DNA of 64,000 bases, from assembly GCA_036365455.1 (NCBI GenBank), contig JAWQUS010000009.1, forward strand, positions 5,920,001 to 5,984,000, in the 5' to 3' direction. This document shows, one piece after another, positions 1 through 11,438 of this stretch. The translations under genes and the position numbers were made by a program. Position 1 is the stretch's first letter. Each line of letters starts with the position of its first letter. Source of the DNA: Macrosoma leucophasiata. Its lineage: Eukaryota; Arthropoda; Insecta; Lepidoptera; Hedylidae. The notes below the pieces were generated by a model that did no database searches, had not been told where the DNA came from, and saw nothing but the letters and a program-made list of their open reading frames with translations.

Positions 1-485
1 TAGGAAATTGTAGTAACGTACCTACCCCGGATTTAAGTATGAGGCGTAATGATAGTCGGAAAGCCGAACGGTTGCCAGTTAGGAAGGCACGGCGCGCTAG
101 ATTCGCCAGCGGAGTAGGTAGAAACGGAAGAAACATAGGTCGTTCGAGTCGTCGTTACAAGTTAGGTAACATAAATAAAAGAAGCTGTGTGTTTAAATTG
201 AGAGGTAAATGCAGCACGGGCAATGTGCTTACCCAACGTAGGAACCCGCCTAGTATAGATGGCGTGATGTTAGTTACCAACAGTGAACATAAAAGGAATA
301 ATCACTGGATGGTAAAAATGTTAATATCGCATTACTGGAAGTTGCGACTTCGGGCAGTGGTACGGTCGGTATTTAGGTATTTTGATAGGTATCGGGCAAG
401 TTTAGGTAGGCCCCCAGACCTTAGTATGTACCGACGATGGCCCTTGAGTCGTTTGTGCACCTTTTTGGGTGTTACATTGCAATAA
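1..485 (+). CDS. Unidentified basic ORF, open at the left window edge
   Basis: I do not recognise this protein. The frame is open from base 3 to the stop at 483-485; the first ATG is at 39 (148 residues), but the 12 upstream codons are also open, so it may be the C-terminal end of something longer. It is rich in Arg and Lys, especially in the first 55 residues, and has a similar short motif twice (PDLSM just before the ATG and again near residue 129). It shows no catalytic motif, zinc knuckle or signal peptide that I can name. It lies at the start of a C-depleted block ending in LTR-like signals, so the tail of a retroelement ORF is one possibility. A chance ORF is the other. Confidence 0.2.
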   Translation, partial: GNCSNVPTPDLSMRRNDSRKAERLPVRKARRARFASGVGRNGRNIGRSSRRYKLGNINKRSCVFKLRGKCSTGNVLTQRRNPPSIDGVMLVTNSEHKRNNHWMVKMLISHYWKLRLRAVVRSVFRYFDRYRASLGRPPDLSMYRRWPLSRLCTFLGVTLQ

Positions 486-2780
486 TAACTAAGTTAGAGG
501 AGTTTGCAATGGTAGGCGTCAACAAGGAAATAACACAAACGCCTATCAGTTTGCAATAGCAATATCCGCTATGGAAGATAGCTTCCTTTTTTGTAAGTGT
601 GTTTTTGTCCATACAACTTAAGGTTTGTTGCACTTAGCGGAGAAGTTAATTAGAGATTTTAAATGTGGATATTAAGTTAGGTATTGAATAGTCCTACGTT
701 TGTTTGAAACATGTCATGGGTATTTGAGACATGTAAGAGGTAGTAAAAAATCACTTAGTGGCGAATTTTGGTAAAATTGAGTGAGCGCCTGCCATACTAA
801 GTGGATATTTTTAGAAAAGAAATATTTTAGGGCTTTTAGTTGAGTTTTTGGTAGCCCAATCGGATGGAATCATGTAGTGGAATTCCATAACCGTTATTTT
901 GTTGAGTTTTTTAAGTTCAAATAGTTAATTTGAGTTTGTAATTTTAATAATAATTAGAGGCAAGTAATGATGTGAATTGCTATGATAAATAATAAAGGAT
1001 TTGAATGCAATGAATGTTAACAACTGTTGAATTTAATTGTAGGTATGTCACTGATGAGGAATAGGCACTTAGGCATAGCGGCAAAGTGTCTCATGTTTTT
1101 TATTATCGAACTAACGTAGTATGGAAACGTAGTGAATACGATTGTCTCAAGTAGATATTATCGGATCGGCGGTCAGTTTGTATGTAGGTATTTGGAAACT
1201 GCAAACGGCAAGCGCGGTGCGCCGCGGTCGATCGGAGGTTAGGTAGTTACCCGATATGTTTAGGAGGCGGTAGTTGATTTGAATGCCTACCAGTTTTGTC
1301 TCCGAAAGGTGACAATCGTAGCGATAGTAAATATTATGACACGTTAGAGTGACACAGTTGTTAAAACAGATAGTAGTTGTTGCCTCGTATTGTATGACCC
1401 CGTAGTTTGGTAGAACGGGTGTGTTCGGGACCTAGTGGCATGGTACGTAGTGCGGAGGCTCGGACTCAAAGTGAAATATTTAGACGCCCTGTATGTAAAT
1501 TGATTATCCTTCCGATGGATGATGAGGCTCGAAGGTCTACGCCGGGGGGAGACTGTAAAGGATAGAATCAATAGGCGTCGTATTTCATTATGAAAATAAG
1601 TAAAGTCAGTAAAGCTCGCAATGACCGCTAGGTGTATGTTGGTTGTATGCAGCGGCAGTTTTTAATTCGATATAACTCGTTAGGTTCTCATAGTAGGCAT
1701 GTAATATTTGAGTATGATGATAAACGAATTGTTGTCTAGCGATTGCCATAGGAAATATTAAATTTGGAGGTGTAGGTATTTTCGGTTAGTCGAAAGGGTC
1801 GTCCACGGAGAGGTGACCGACAGAGCACCTGATCCACCTGCGGCGGCGGGGGTGAAGTGCGGGGAAGTGACGCGGAGGAAGCGTAAATACGCAGCGCACT
1901 TTTTTAGAGCTCAGTCAGTGGCATAGCTCGGCGTAGGAATGTCTAATAATTCATATTCACGACCAACCCCACGCATGGCATAGGCAGATCAGTAGTTATC
2001 GACTGGCAAAGTTCGCTGTAGTAGACACTATTATGAGATGTTTGATAAAAACTGTAAATGTAAATTAGGTATTTTGCTGTATACTTATCACACACACACT
2101 GGCCCGGAGATATGCACGGAGATGCGACCACGTAGCGCGCGTAGAAAGTAAAGAAATTGAGAAATTATAACACAAATTGTATAAAATGTTACGGTTAGAA
2201 ATATCAATTTGTATGTAGGTAGATTCAATTAGTTTGTTCACAGCTGATGTTGAATTCAACATTTTGTATGGAGAGAGAGGTGAAAGTCGCTGTATTTTCG
2301 TAAATAGCAAAGATACTAGGCTGAAAGTTATGTACGAGATGTATTTTTGTTGCCCCCTCAGGGAGATATATGTATAAAGAGTGTAAGTAGACTCACAATA
2401 CGGAAAAAACGAATGTACCTAATCTTACTTGTTAGATAAAATTGTCTCTCACGCTTAGAATAAGGGAGATAGGCAGATACCGTTTGCGGTTTTTAATTGT
2501 ATTTAGGTTTGGCTAGCGATATACAATCGTGTCATAGGTGATAGAGCATGACAGAGCCCCTAAAAAATTATGTGCTTCTAATAAGTAAAAACTTTGAAAG
2601 TGTATTGAATTAGAATAAGAATCTAATAAGAATTGTATAAGAAAATTTAATAGAATAAGAGATATTGCGTATGAAATGTATCAAGGCGGGGGCGGGTCAG
2701 CAGAGATGTATGACGGTGGTAGGAAATTAGACCGTATATGTAATGATTTAGAGTCCTATCTCTATTGACCCGGACCTTCG
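486..2780. other. C-depleted, strand-asymmetric non-coding block
   Basis: No gene is recognised. The plus strand is unusually poor in C: in 901-960, for example, I count 1 C against 11 G, and similar imbalance runs through much of the block. Short minus-strand ORFs at 1344-1571, 1943-2131 and 2065-2310 look like chance ORFs. A purine run at 2268-2279 is followed by TG and could be a polypurine tract in front of an LTR, but the matching LTR is not in the window. Confidence 0.35.
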
Positions 2781-3240
2781 TGACGTTCGATTTTTGGGCG
2801 TGTCACGGCATTTTGACATGGAAGGAGACGGTTTGGAAGCGTATATAACTCGGTACATTTCGTTGCTAGTTTGTCCTCGTTCGATTCTCCGCAAGAAAAG
2901 TGCTTCCAGACCGTGAAGGTATTGCCAGTGAAAGTTTAGAATAGTACCAGACCCCCTGGTTCGCTAGTTAGTTATAGTATAGTGAAATAAGCTAGTGAAT
3001 AAGTTAGAATAGTATGAACCATTGAAGAACCGAAAATAAAAACCCAGTTACAGTCCACTCATTGAAATCGATGCAGATTTGTGTTTGACTTTGGTGTAAA
3101 AGCCATTTGTCCCCCACAATCAGAGTATGTTACCTATGAGTGCTTGAAATAAACGTTCAAACGTTCTAATCTGTACTTTAATTCACCGTAGCTTTGATAA
3201 AGTCGCATTATGCAAGAGTGACGTAACTAGGAACGCGTGC
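2781..3240 (+). promoter_or_regulatory. Possible LTR or promoter: TATA box followed by poly(A) signals
   Basis: A TATATAA box lies at 2842-2848. AATAAA-type signals follow at about 3032 and 3147. A TATA box with poly(A) signals 190-300 bp downstream and no ORF between is the usual layout of a retroelement LTR (U3-R-U5). Neither LTR end nor a target duplication could be fixed because only one copy is visible. An ordinary core promoter is the alternative. Confidence 0.25.
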
Positions 3241-3574
3241 AAGTGTATTTTGTGCCTTTATACATGCTACATAATAACTACATGGATAGGCGTTCATTTG
3301 CGCATAGCCTGACGTCAATGCAGGTTCATTATTCGGAAAAGATCCTGTGTTATTCCACATATCAAAGACAGATCAACGCAGAACGACTATCTGCGTCATT
3401 TGTTTTGTTTTCGCGGCTCATCTCATTTATGATCCCGATTATTCTCGTAACTGTATGAGAATGAATGAATAATAAAATAAAGCAAAAAGTGGAGCCAGGC
3501 AGCTTGTGACAAAGTTGAAATCGTTCTGGAATTTTGTGGCAATTAATTGGGCAAACAGAATGAGGATGCGCTCA

Positions 3575-4175
3575 TTTTTAGGGTTCCGTAGTAAACAAGG
3601 AACCCATATAGTTTCGCCATGTCCGTCTGTCTATCTGTCTGTCTGTCTGTCTGTCCGTTCGCGGTTTAGCGCACAAACTATAAGTACTAGAGACTTGAAA
3701 TTTGGCAGAAGTATACATCTTAATTACGCCGACAAAGTGGTAGAATAAAAACATGAAAAAATATATATTTAGGGTAACCTCGCCTACATGTAACTCGGAG
3801 ATATTTTTTTTTATTTTAGATTTCCATATAGTGTGTAGTATCGTTGGATAGGTTTTTAAAAATAGTATGGGTGCCCTAACATCATTTTTCGATTTAGTTA
3901 ACTGTTCGTGACTTATTAAGCTTTAAAGTGCAAATTTTCGTTAGACTCAAGTGTCCCCCCCCTACGGACTAAACGGTTGTTGTTAGAAATTCAGACGTTA
4001 CGGCAATAGTAGCTATATATATAACTAAATTAAAAGTCCATACAAAATATATATTTATTTATTTTAAACAAGTCCATACAAAATATGTATTTTTTTTTAT
4101 TTCATCTTTTACTCTGTAACTACGGAACCCTACACTGCGCGTGGCCCGACATGCACTTGACCGGTTTTTTGGTTC
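3575..4175 (+). repeat. Lepidopteran 'GGTTCCGTAGT' interspersed repeat
   Basis: It starts with TAGGGTTCCGTAGTAAACAA, has a (GTCT)n-rich stretch around 3628-3660, a conserved body with a C-run near 3955, and ends with ACGGAACCCTACACTGCGCG and a CCGGTTTT end near 4170. A second copy lies inverted at 22112-22735 and shares both ends and the internal order. This is a family widespread in Lepidoptera and is non-coding. Its transposon class is not clear from sequence alone. Confidence 0.75.
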
Positions 4176-4179
4176 GATT

Positions 4180-4560
4180 CCTAAAAAGAAAAAAACTGGA
4201 ACCCTTTTATGATCACTCGTGTGTCTGTCTGACCGTCTGTCAGCCGTCAGCTTTTTGCTTCAAGACTACTAAGAAAATAATTATGAAAATTATAAAACAT
4301 CAAAAATCTCACAAATATGGACCTAACGTAAATTATTTAATACTTTGGAGAAATAGGCCATTTTGGAGAGCCACTATGGGAGATAAATAAGACATTTTGA
4401 AAAAATATGATATATTTAAGTTTTTGTGCGACATATCAAATACCTATAAGATGCAGATCTAAAAAAAATCTTTTAATAATTTTAAGATCTTACTAAGTTT
4501 AGACGAAAATAGGCGATATTTGATAATTACGATACAAGTTAGAGATGGTTTAGTCTTTGT
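4180..4560 (+). repeat. Diverged GATCACTCGTG(T/C)GTCTGTCTG-type repeat
   Basis: It follows the previous repeat directly. The block GGAACCCTTTTATGATCACT followed by a GTCTGTCTG stretch, and then an AT-rich body with the 'acatatcaaat' motif near 4430, matches another interspersed repeat I recognise from Lepidoptera. It is diverged and without a coding frame. Confidence 0.45.
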
Positions 4561-5207
4561 TCTCCAAAATATCAACGCAGAAAATACTAGTTGATTCTAG
4601 TTAGGTAGGTACCAACCTCACGACATGTTGCCATCGCAATAGTAGGTACCTACTATTAAGTATTTTTCAGATCTTGTCTAAAAACCCTATAAAGTTTCTG
4701 AAATAGATTAATTTATTTACCAATTCGGCGTTGTTAACAAATAAAACACGACTTTTTTGCAAAATACACTTGTCATTCCCAGCAGTTTCAAGGGTGAGCA
4801 GACATCACGATGCGTGCCAATTACGTTCTAATTTTGTCTACACTCTGAAGGATGAAATACAAATTCTTCCTACATTCGGTTTCATAAATCGAAAATTGTG
4901 ATAATAGAACATTCTAATACATCTACGAAATATAATCTAATGTTTTCCTGTTTACGAAACTGACTTAGTACTAACGTTGTTAATATAAATAAAATCTCTG
5001 CCATATACTTAATAAAGTATCCAGCTGTTAAAATGTGGATAAATAAAAACTTGTGCTTGTAGAGGTGCCAAATTCTAAATACGAGTAGGTAATACGAACC
5101 TTGACCCTCTGAAGACTCCTCTTCCATCAATTACTGAACCTTCTTGAAGGAGACTACATTCATCCCTTTTTTGAAGATTAAGGTCAAGGTAATACCTATC
5201 TTCTTAT
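4561..5207. other. Intergenic, nothing recognised
   Basis: AT-rich sequence without convincing ORFs, splice-flanked exons or repeats. Small ORFs on the minus strand near 4882-5130 have no recognisable features. Confidence 0.5.
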
Positions 5208-5526
5208 ATACGAAAAAACGTAACTTTACGCCTGTTATCCCCGAAGGGGTAGGCAGAGGTAAATGCATGCATTCAAGCATACATGCAAACACCCACGACT
5301 CGCCGGTTACGTTTTGGCCCATGTAACAGGTGGCGAACCTGTTGCCATCGCCGGGCACATGCCAAACTCCGAGGGACTGGGAAACATCCAGAAAATGGAA
5401 AAATCCCAATAGAACCAGAGATAAGGATTTTAAACCGTTATCTCTGACAGTCCCCGACCCGGGAATCGAACCCGGGACCCCCAGCGCAGTAGTAGTGGCC
5501 TGCTACCACTATGCTACTGAGGCAGT
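5208..5526 (-). repeat. tRNA-derived SINE (family SINE-C), copy 1
   Basis: Read on the minus strand, the element begins with a tRNA-like head: an A-box-like TAGCATAGTGGTAG and a B box GGTTCGATTCC inside a T-arm with CCCGGG pairing. A non-tRNA body follows, with a near-palindromic CCCCGAAGGGG near 5240. It is flanked by a 9-bp direct repeat TCTTCTTAT (5199-5207 and 5527-5535), as expected of retroposition. A second copy at 31336-31662 is closely similar along the whole length. Confidence 0.8.
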
Positions 5527-5640
5527 TCTTCTTATGCTTCATATACAGAAAACTATTTTTTTTGTGTTAGGTACTAACATTTTATTTTAAATCTATTTGA
5601 AACAAACTATGTAGGTAAGTATATCTAGCATACTTAATAC

Positions 5641-5725
5641 TTAACCTCTTGAGCTGCAATAAAATATGACAGTTGATTTCATATTGTTTGTGGACGATAT
5701 CGTCCACCCGTAGCTCAACCTATAA
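5641..5725. repeat. 18-bp perfect palindrome inside a short inverted structure
   Basis: GTGGACGATATCGTCCAC at 5690-5707 is a perfect palindrome. It lies between TTGAGCT (5650) and AGCTCAA (about 5712), which are themselves inverted, and TTAA stands at 5641. The layout resembles a piggyBac-like transposon end or a small MITE remnant. Only one copy is present here, so the assignment is tentative. Confidence 0.35.
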
Positions 5726-8174
5726 CATATGTGTTTCAATTAAAATTCTACAAATACCTAAAGGAATAAAGTAAATAATGATCATGGATCACCAAAGGAA
5801 TGTGAGGATTTCAAAAGTGAATGAATGGGTCCCTTAGCAGGTAATAACAGATAAGGAATTATACCTGCGATTGGAATCATCAAGAGTCTTATGAATCAGA
5901 AAGAGATGAGTAACGTGATCAACACACTGCCTGTGAGATGTTAAAAATATACCTGGTAGGTGGTGTCAAAATGATCGATTTTGATTGTTTGGATTGGACT
6001 CGTTCCCACGTTGTCGGAAATAGGTAATTATTGTATGTTTTAGCATAATTCATCGTTTAAATATTCTCATCTGATAACTCCATTTTCGGTAAAAACGATA
6101 AATGGACTAGGCATACGTTGTCTTACTCGATTCCGCCATCAGTAGGGTTCAAATCTGAACATTCTTTAACGCTTTTTTTATCGAAATAAAATTAGCGAGT
6201 AGCGAGTTTAACGCATCTCAATTCAAGTTAATTTAAAATGAAGTTAGCGGGTCAACATGCTTATAATCGCTGATATCTCTGCCAACACGGCTTCATTTTC
6301 CCGACCTTTCCGTCAGTTACCGTGGTCACTAGCAAACTGTTTTGAAACGACAGTTAGTTTTCTATTGCAGTAATAGATTTAAATAAAACAATATGACTCA
6401 AAGAGCTACACAGTGACCTGCGAGAGATAACGTGCGTACGTTAACATTCGAAAAAAAACCGAAGTGGTGATGACGAATCATCTCAAACAAAAATCTCTTT
6501 GAATCTCCATTTCAAGGCGAAAACATATCAGTTGCCTATGGGCCAATTGGTCTTAAACCTGGAGAAAAGAAAAGCAGCAATCAAACGAGAGGTTTAGGCT
6601 ACACTTGTAGACGCTTTTAGCGGTGACGGTACTAAACATGTAGACATGTTTGAATGTTGATATTATAGTACTACCTAGTCCCCAGAAAAGAATAGTGGTT
6701 TTAAGCATAGGGGTTAATAAGTACTGCTGCGGTTATTAGACTTATGATAGTATTCAAATGCAAAGATTCTAATATACATCTCGGAAATGCAATAATTGCC
6801 TATTGAATGAGACTCTTAACGACTAGATAGGCTGAAAGTCCTTTTCCCTCGCCGGTTTTGGGATGAGTCAGATAGACTATGACCGTCAAGACGAGCATTT
6901 AAGTCGTAATCTTGACCTTCACTCTCTCTCATATGGGTGTACCTAAGAATAACAATTCCACTGAGTGAGGTTTAGTTAAGGTCGAGATTACGACTGAGAA
7001 TATGGGTGCAAGTGTCCAATAAAAGAAAAAGAAAATAATTTTACTGATCACAGAAGACGTGCGTGACTCTAACGAGAATCGCGAGTCAACGTAGTTAAGT
7101 GTGCTTGCTTACCGACACTTGTAACTGCTCCATCAAAGAAGCAAGCATGAAGTCATATTCATAGGTATGTTGATATAATATTTATTCAAAAGACTTTTAT
7201 TTTAAGTATGACACTTGATTTGAAACTTACACTTACATTAGATAGACGTCTATCTATAGCTTCGTTTTATTGTAGCATTTAGGTATATGGTCACACAGTC
7301 ATTGTTAACAACACAATTAGCAAGAGTGTCATGCACAATGATGCAAACTATAAAAATATTGTGAAACTATTTGAAATTAACACCAATCAGAGTAACGCGT
7401 TATAGAACAATATTCAATGGAAAAACAATTAGGCTACCTACGTACCTATCATGTACGTATGAATATTCAGTTATCGTAAATATATTTTGTGTTCGCAACA
7501 CTCAAAATGTAATCGATGATTACCTTGAAATTACACGTTGCAATTATTTGAATGTAGGTAGATGGGTACCTAATTAACTATTTAATACACTTTAATCCGA
7601 AGATCTCACTGGAACAGGGTATCATAATCATCAAAAAAGGTAAAGTTTTATGTTAATTTCGTTTAGTTTAATTAAAGTAACCCTTTTCGGTAAGGCAGGT
7701 AAATTAAATATTGGAGCCCTCTTCAAAACGATGCCTACTATCGCCTCGACCCAAATTCTTTACAGCTAAGCATTAGATAGGAAATGAACACAAAGAAGTA
7801 TGAATCACACGCTTTCAGTTTCAGCAACGCGATATGAATTATATTTTTTTGGAGCAGCAACTTTCAAATAATATGTGTACGCGGCCTAAGTTTTAATTAA
7901 AACAGCACTTAACGTTTGTACCTATATTACATTTATCTCATATCAAAGAATTTAACAAATTTCTCCAAAGGCCCAATACATTGATGTGAAATTGGGTAAC
8001 GGCAGTTTATTGTGACAAGGAAAATAATAGATTGTTCCACGATCCACGACGCCTGCTGCACTGTTCACCGTGACGTCCATACAAAGAGGGCACGACCTTC
8101 GTTAGTGGAAAACGTCGATATATCCGCGATAGAATGGTACTTCTTTCATAAATATAGTAATTTAATAAACTTAC
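5726..8174. other. Intergenic, no gene recognised
   Basis: AT-rich sequence with no recognisable exon. An 18-base inverted repeat with one mismatch (6902-6919 and 6978-6995, 58-base spacer) is the only structural feature noticed. The ORF at 7371-7577 has ordinary AT-rich composition and no family features. Confidence 0.5.
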
Positions 8175-8345
8175 CTCCACAGCCATACACATTGAATAAA
8201 AATTGAACGGATTCAGCCGTGAACAGCTAATTAAATTCACCACACACGCCAGAAACGTGTGCTTCGCACAAAAGATATCGGTAAACTGGCGCGGAATGTT
8301 GCCAACATAGAAGGGGAATCTGTAACGCTCAGTGTTACCATGCAA
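8175..8345 (-). other. Possible first exon of an unidentified minus-strand gene
   Basis: On the minus strand an ATG at 8186-8184 begins the codons ATG GCT GTG GAG, followed at once by a consensus donor GTAAGT (8174-8169). The upstream 150 bases are less AT-rich than their surroundings, and an ATCGATA (DRE-like) motif lies at 8382-8388. This would fit a first exon with a 4-codon coding part. No matching downstream exon was found at lower coordinates, so this may be a chance combination. A 112-residue ORF over 8007-8345 reads through the same stretch and shows no family features. Confidence 0.2.
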
Positions 8346-9309
8346 AAAGTGGTATCTACGATTTTCGATGACACAAAGAACATCGATAATAGTGTTATTA
8401 TTTAATAAATGCTAAGCTATTGCCTTTAAAATAGGCCTTTGAGAAAAATTAGAGAAGGTAACCTATCTACACGCAAAATAATATCAATTTGTTGTCCACA
8501 GTACTCCGAATCAAATCATATATCTTTGCTCCGAATGCTCGCTCGGGCTTCGGCCATCCTCCTTCTATATTATGTCCTCTCAAGTCTCTTTAGTTTCTGA
8601 CACAGCAATTCCAAATTAGGTGAACTAGGTACTGTACACGGTCAATGGAATCCGAGCCTAGTTATAGTGACGTAGATTTTCTTCTTTCTATACGCTATTC
8701 TTGTATTCTCCATAACTGTCCATAAATGGTTTAACTTTGAGCCTCTTTCAGTTTTTTCTTTTCTTTGAGCCTTTCTTCAAATCGTCCATTTAGGCTTACA
8801 TGTCGACGTGCTTGTGGATGAGCAGACACAGGTAGTCACCATTCTGTGCATTATGCCATCCAGAAATTTATTAAGAAATAAAAGAGGCGAATGGGGACTT
8901 CCTTGACCGACCCCTGAGTACTGAATTGGTATCACAACGTTTTTCATTTATTTATTTATTCTTTATATGTACCATCCGTTTTTTATTCTTGAAAGCACTA
9001 TGTTTCCTAAATAAATAAAGGCCCTAAATGTACATTTATTGACACTTCATACTGTTATGATGTACTAGAGGCTCTTTTTAGAGATACATTTTATTTATTA
9101 GAATCGATTGTGATGAATCGATTCACAAAATTAAGAGCAATTGACTTTCCAAGAATGACTTATTGTGCAGTAGATATCCAAAGCAAACAAACTCCTTTAT
9201 TCATGAAAACCTCTCTCGGTCATACAAATACCCATGTTTTAATTACCTTTCTTCTCTTTTGTGAAAAAAAAATATTATGGCAACACATGCTGGAGATGGC
9301 GGGTTTCAA
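8346..9309. other. Intergenic, nothing recognised
   Basis: AT-rich, with a (TTTA)n-like stretch at about 8945-8960. No exon, RNA gene or repeat copy was identified. Confidence 0.45.
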
Positions 9310-10500
9310 TTAGTATTGGTTCCAACACATCAAAAAGGTTCGACCAAGGAATGCAGTAACTACAGGACCTAACACTCATGCCACATGTCCAGCAAGACAC
9401 TCCTTCACATCTTAAACAACAGGTTGAAACACTGTCTTGATCCAATGATCCCGGAAGAGCAAGCAGGGTTAGTCAAAAGGTACACGGGAGCAAATCCTGA
9501 ATGTTCGACAAATTATTGGGTAATATCGGGAATCTTACAGTTCTGTTTTGTTGGGTTTCATTGATTACACCAAGGTCTTTGATTGTGAGCAGTGGCATAA
9601 GCTATGGGAGATCCTAAAAGACATGGGTACGCCTCAACACCTCATTGACCTAGTTCGATGCATCAAATCTCTCGATCTACCTTCCTTCTCTCGAGTTCCT
9701 TCATTGAAGTAGACACCGACTATTCAAATGTGTTGATCTCACCTTAAAGAAAGGCGTCAAGCAAGGATGCATCCTCTCATGTACTAGAGGCTTTTTTTTT
9801 CTTCATCAGCCTCACTCTTGAAGCCTGAGAAAAAGGGTCCGATGTCGATATATCTATCCCATCCGCGTATAACTAATCTGTGGTATGCTGACGATACTGC
9901 ATAGATTGGAGGTGGAAAGTGGGAAATTAGGACAAACACTAAATGAAAACCAAGCTCATGGTGATAGATCTGGGTCCACCATTAGTGGTGACGGCAGGTG
10001 TGTAACAGATATAAAACGATGGATAGCTGCTACGGTTAAAGCTAGTACACGCCTCCAAAACACCTGGAAAATCAAAGCATAAATTAAAAGTCTGATTGGT
10101 TGAAGCACATGTTTTCTCGATTTTCTTCTATGTAGCTATTTGAAATGTCGTGCTGGAGGTGAATGTGCCGAATCTTCTGTAAAAACATAAATGTTTCTAT
10201 CATTTCTCGATTGTTGACACCAGATTGTCGACAATATGACGCATTTGGGCTTTATAATGCGCAGAGCAAACGGCAGTCTTGAAAAACTGGTTAATGTTAG
10301 CATCAGCAATGACCCGTTGAATCATCAATATCGATGGCAATAGAGAGTGGGCGCGGTGGCCAACACAAGATTCTGACCAAGTAAAAGAAGCTATCCCACC
10401 CCGCAAGCAAATTCCAACATGCGGGGATGGAAACTGTGGATCGAAGTCAATGGAGACAAGAGATCCAGTGAGGCACGGTCGTCAGTAATGAGGGATCGAA
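9310..10500 (+). pseudogene. Decayed LINE reverse transcriptase (RTE/CR1-like)
   Basis: The plus strand carries, in order but in shifting frames and with stops, blocks typical of non-LTR reverse transcriptases. They are a KKGSTKECSNYR-like block near 9335; an IPEEQAGF-like block near 9450; FIDYTKAFDC with the first catalytic Asp near 9560; GVKQGCILS near 9755; and WYADDT, carrying the catalytic Asp pair, near 9882. Next comes the C-terminal TDIKRWIAATVKAS region near 10000, then FEM.CWR and a WSDQVKEA-like stretch to about 10480. Reverse transcription of LINE RNA is the ancestral role. The frame is broken many times, including one large deletion between palm and YADD, so no protein can be made. 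The 5' endonuclease part is missing or unrecognisable. Confidence 0.8.
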
Positions 10501-11385
10501 AGGAAATATTTATCAGGAAGCTCAGGAGCCCACTGTCCCATCCCGGAGGATAGGAAGGGGATAGGAATGTTTAGCTCCTAATAACGTGGTTACGTGCCAT
10601 TCCCGTCCCGAAGTATCCATTCGTCACTTCAATGAACAAATAGAATATGGATCCTAGACGAGTAAATGTGGTCCGTACATCATCCCTTCTTTCCCGATAT
10701 TTTTCGTCAATTTGAAGGCACGACGGGTAATAAGACAGAGATCCCTTCTTCAGGACCGGGATACAACTTGGACTGAGACACACATTGATGTAGTTAATAT
10801 TATGTGAATATTACAGCAGTCATGTTATCCGATCTTTAATTTCGTTTCCCGACCACCGAACCTCTTTCTAATGTTTATTTAACATACGAAGCAAATGAAA
10901 GGGCTGATATTCTTGTAATGCGACCAATTTATATTAAAATGTTTTTCCTTTTACTTTTTAAGAATTAATCTCCATGGATGTGGATCCATATAATCGTTAT
11001 AACCCATTGAAACCACTGTTATGAATCCAAACATGCTACATATACTGAAGTTTTTGAGGAGTTGGGCATTCTCGCACATTACTTGGACCAAAAATACCTA
11101 AAAAAAAACAAAAATACTTTAAAAGTATCGAATTTCAAATAAATTACCTGTGCTAGGTGGGTAAGACTATTTTATTAACTGTCAAGTCCAATGATCTTCT
11201 TTGAACTTATCTTGAAAAATTATAGCTAAGACTCATGTCGACTGATGACCCGTGGTTTCAAACAAAAACGAACCGCATCAAAATCGGTCCATTCATTTTC
11301 GAGCTAGAACAGAGACGACATTAAACTTATAAAATCACATTTCTGCATCGAGGTTAAAAATAACAATTGTTTTCAACAAAATAAC
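10501..11385. other. Intergenic, downstream of PI31
   Basis: Mostly AT-rich sequence with no gene. At about 11265-11320 a stretch reading CGCATCAAAATCGGTCCATT resembles the 'AAATCGGTCCA' core of several lepidopteran repeats, but no boundaries could be set. Confidence 0.45.
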
Positions 11386-11391
11386 TTTATT
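11386..11391 (-). terminator. Poly(A) signal of the PI31 gene
   Basis: AATAAA on the minus strand, 48 bp beyond the PI31 stop codon. It is the first canonical signal after the coding region, so the 3' UTR would be about 70 bp. Confidence 0.7.
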
Positions 11392-11438
11392 GTACCATAA
11401 CCAAGACACATGTTTCGTTTACTATGCTAGTGATGTTC

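Noticed and set aside
5450..5526. Functional tRNA gene in the SINE-C head
   Set aside because: A and B boxes are present, but the unit recurs at 31336-31662 with a non-tRNA body and target duplications.
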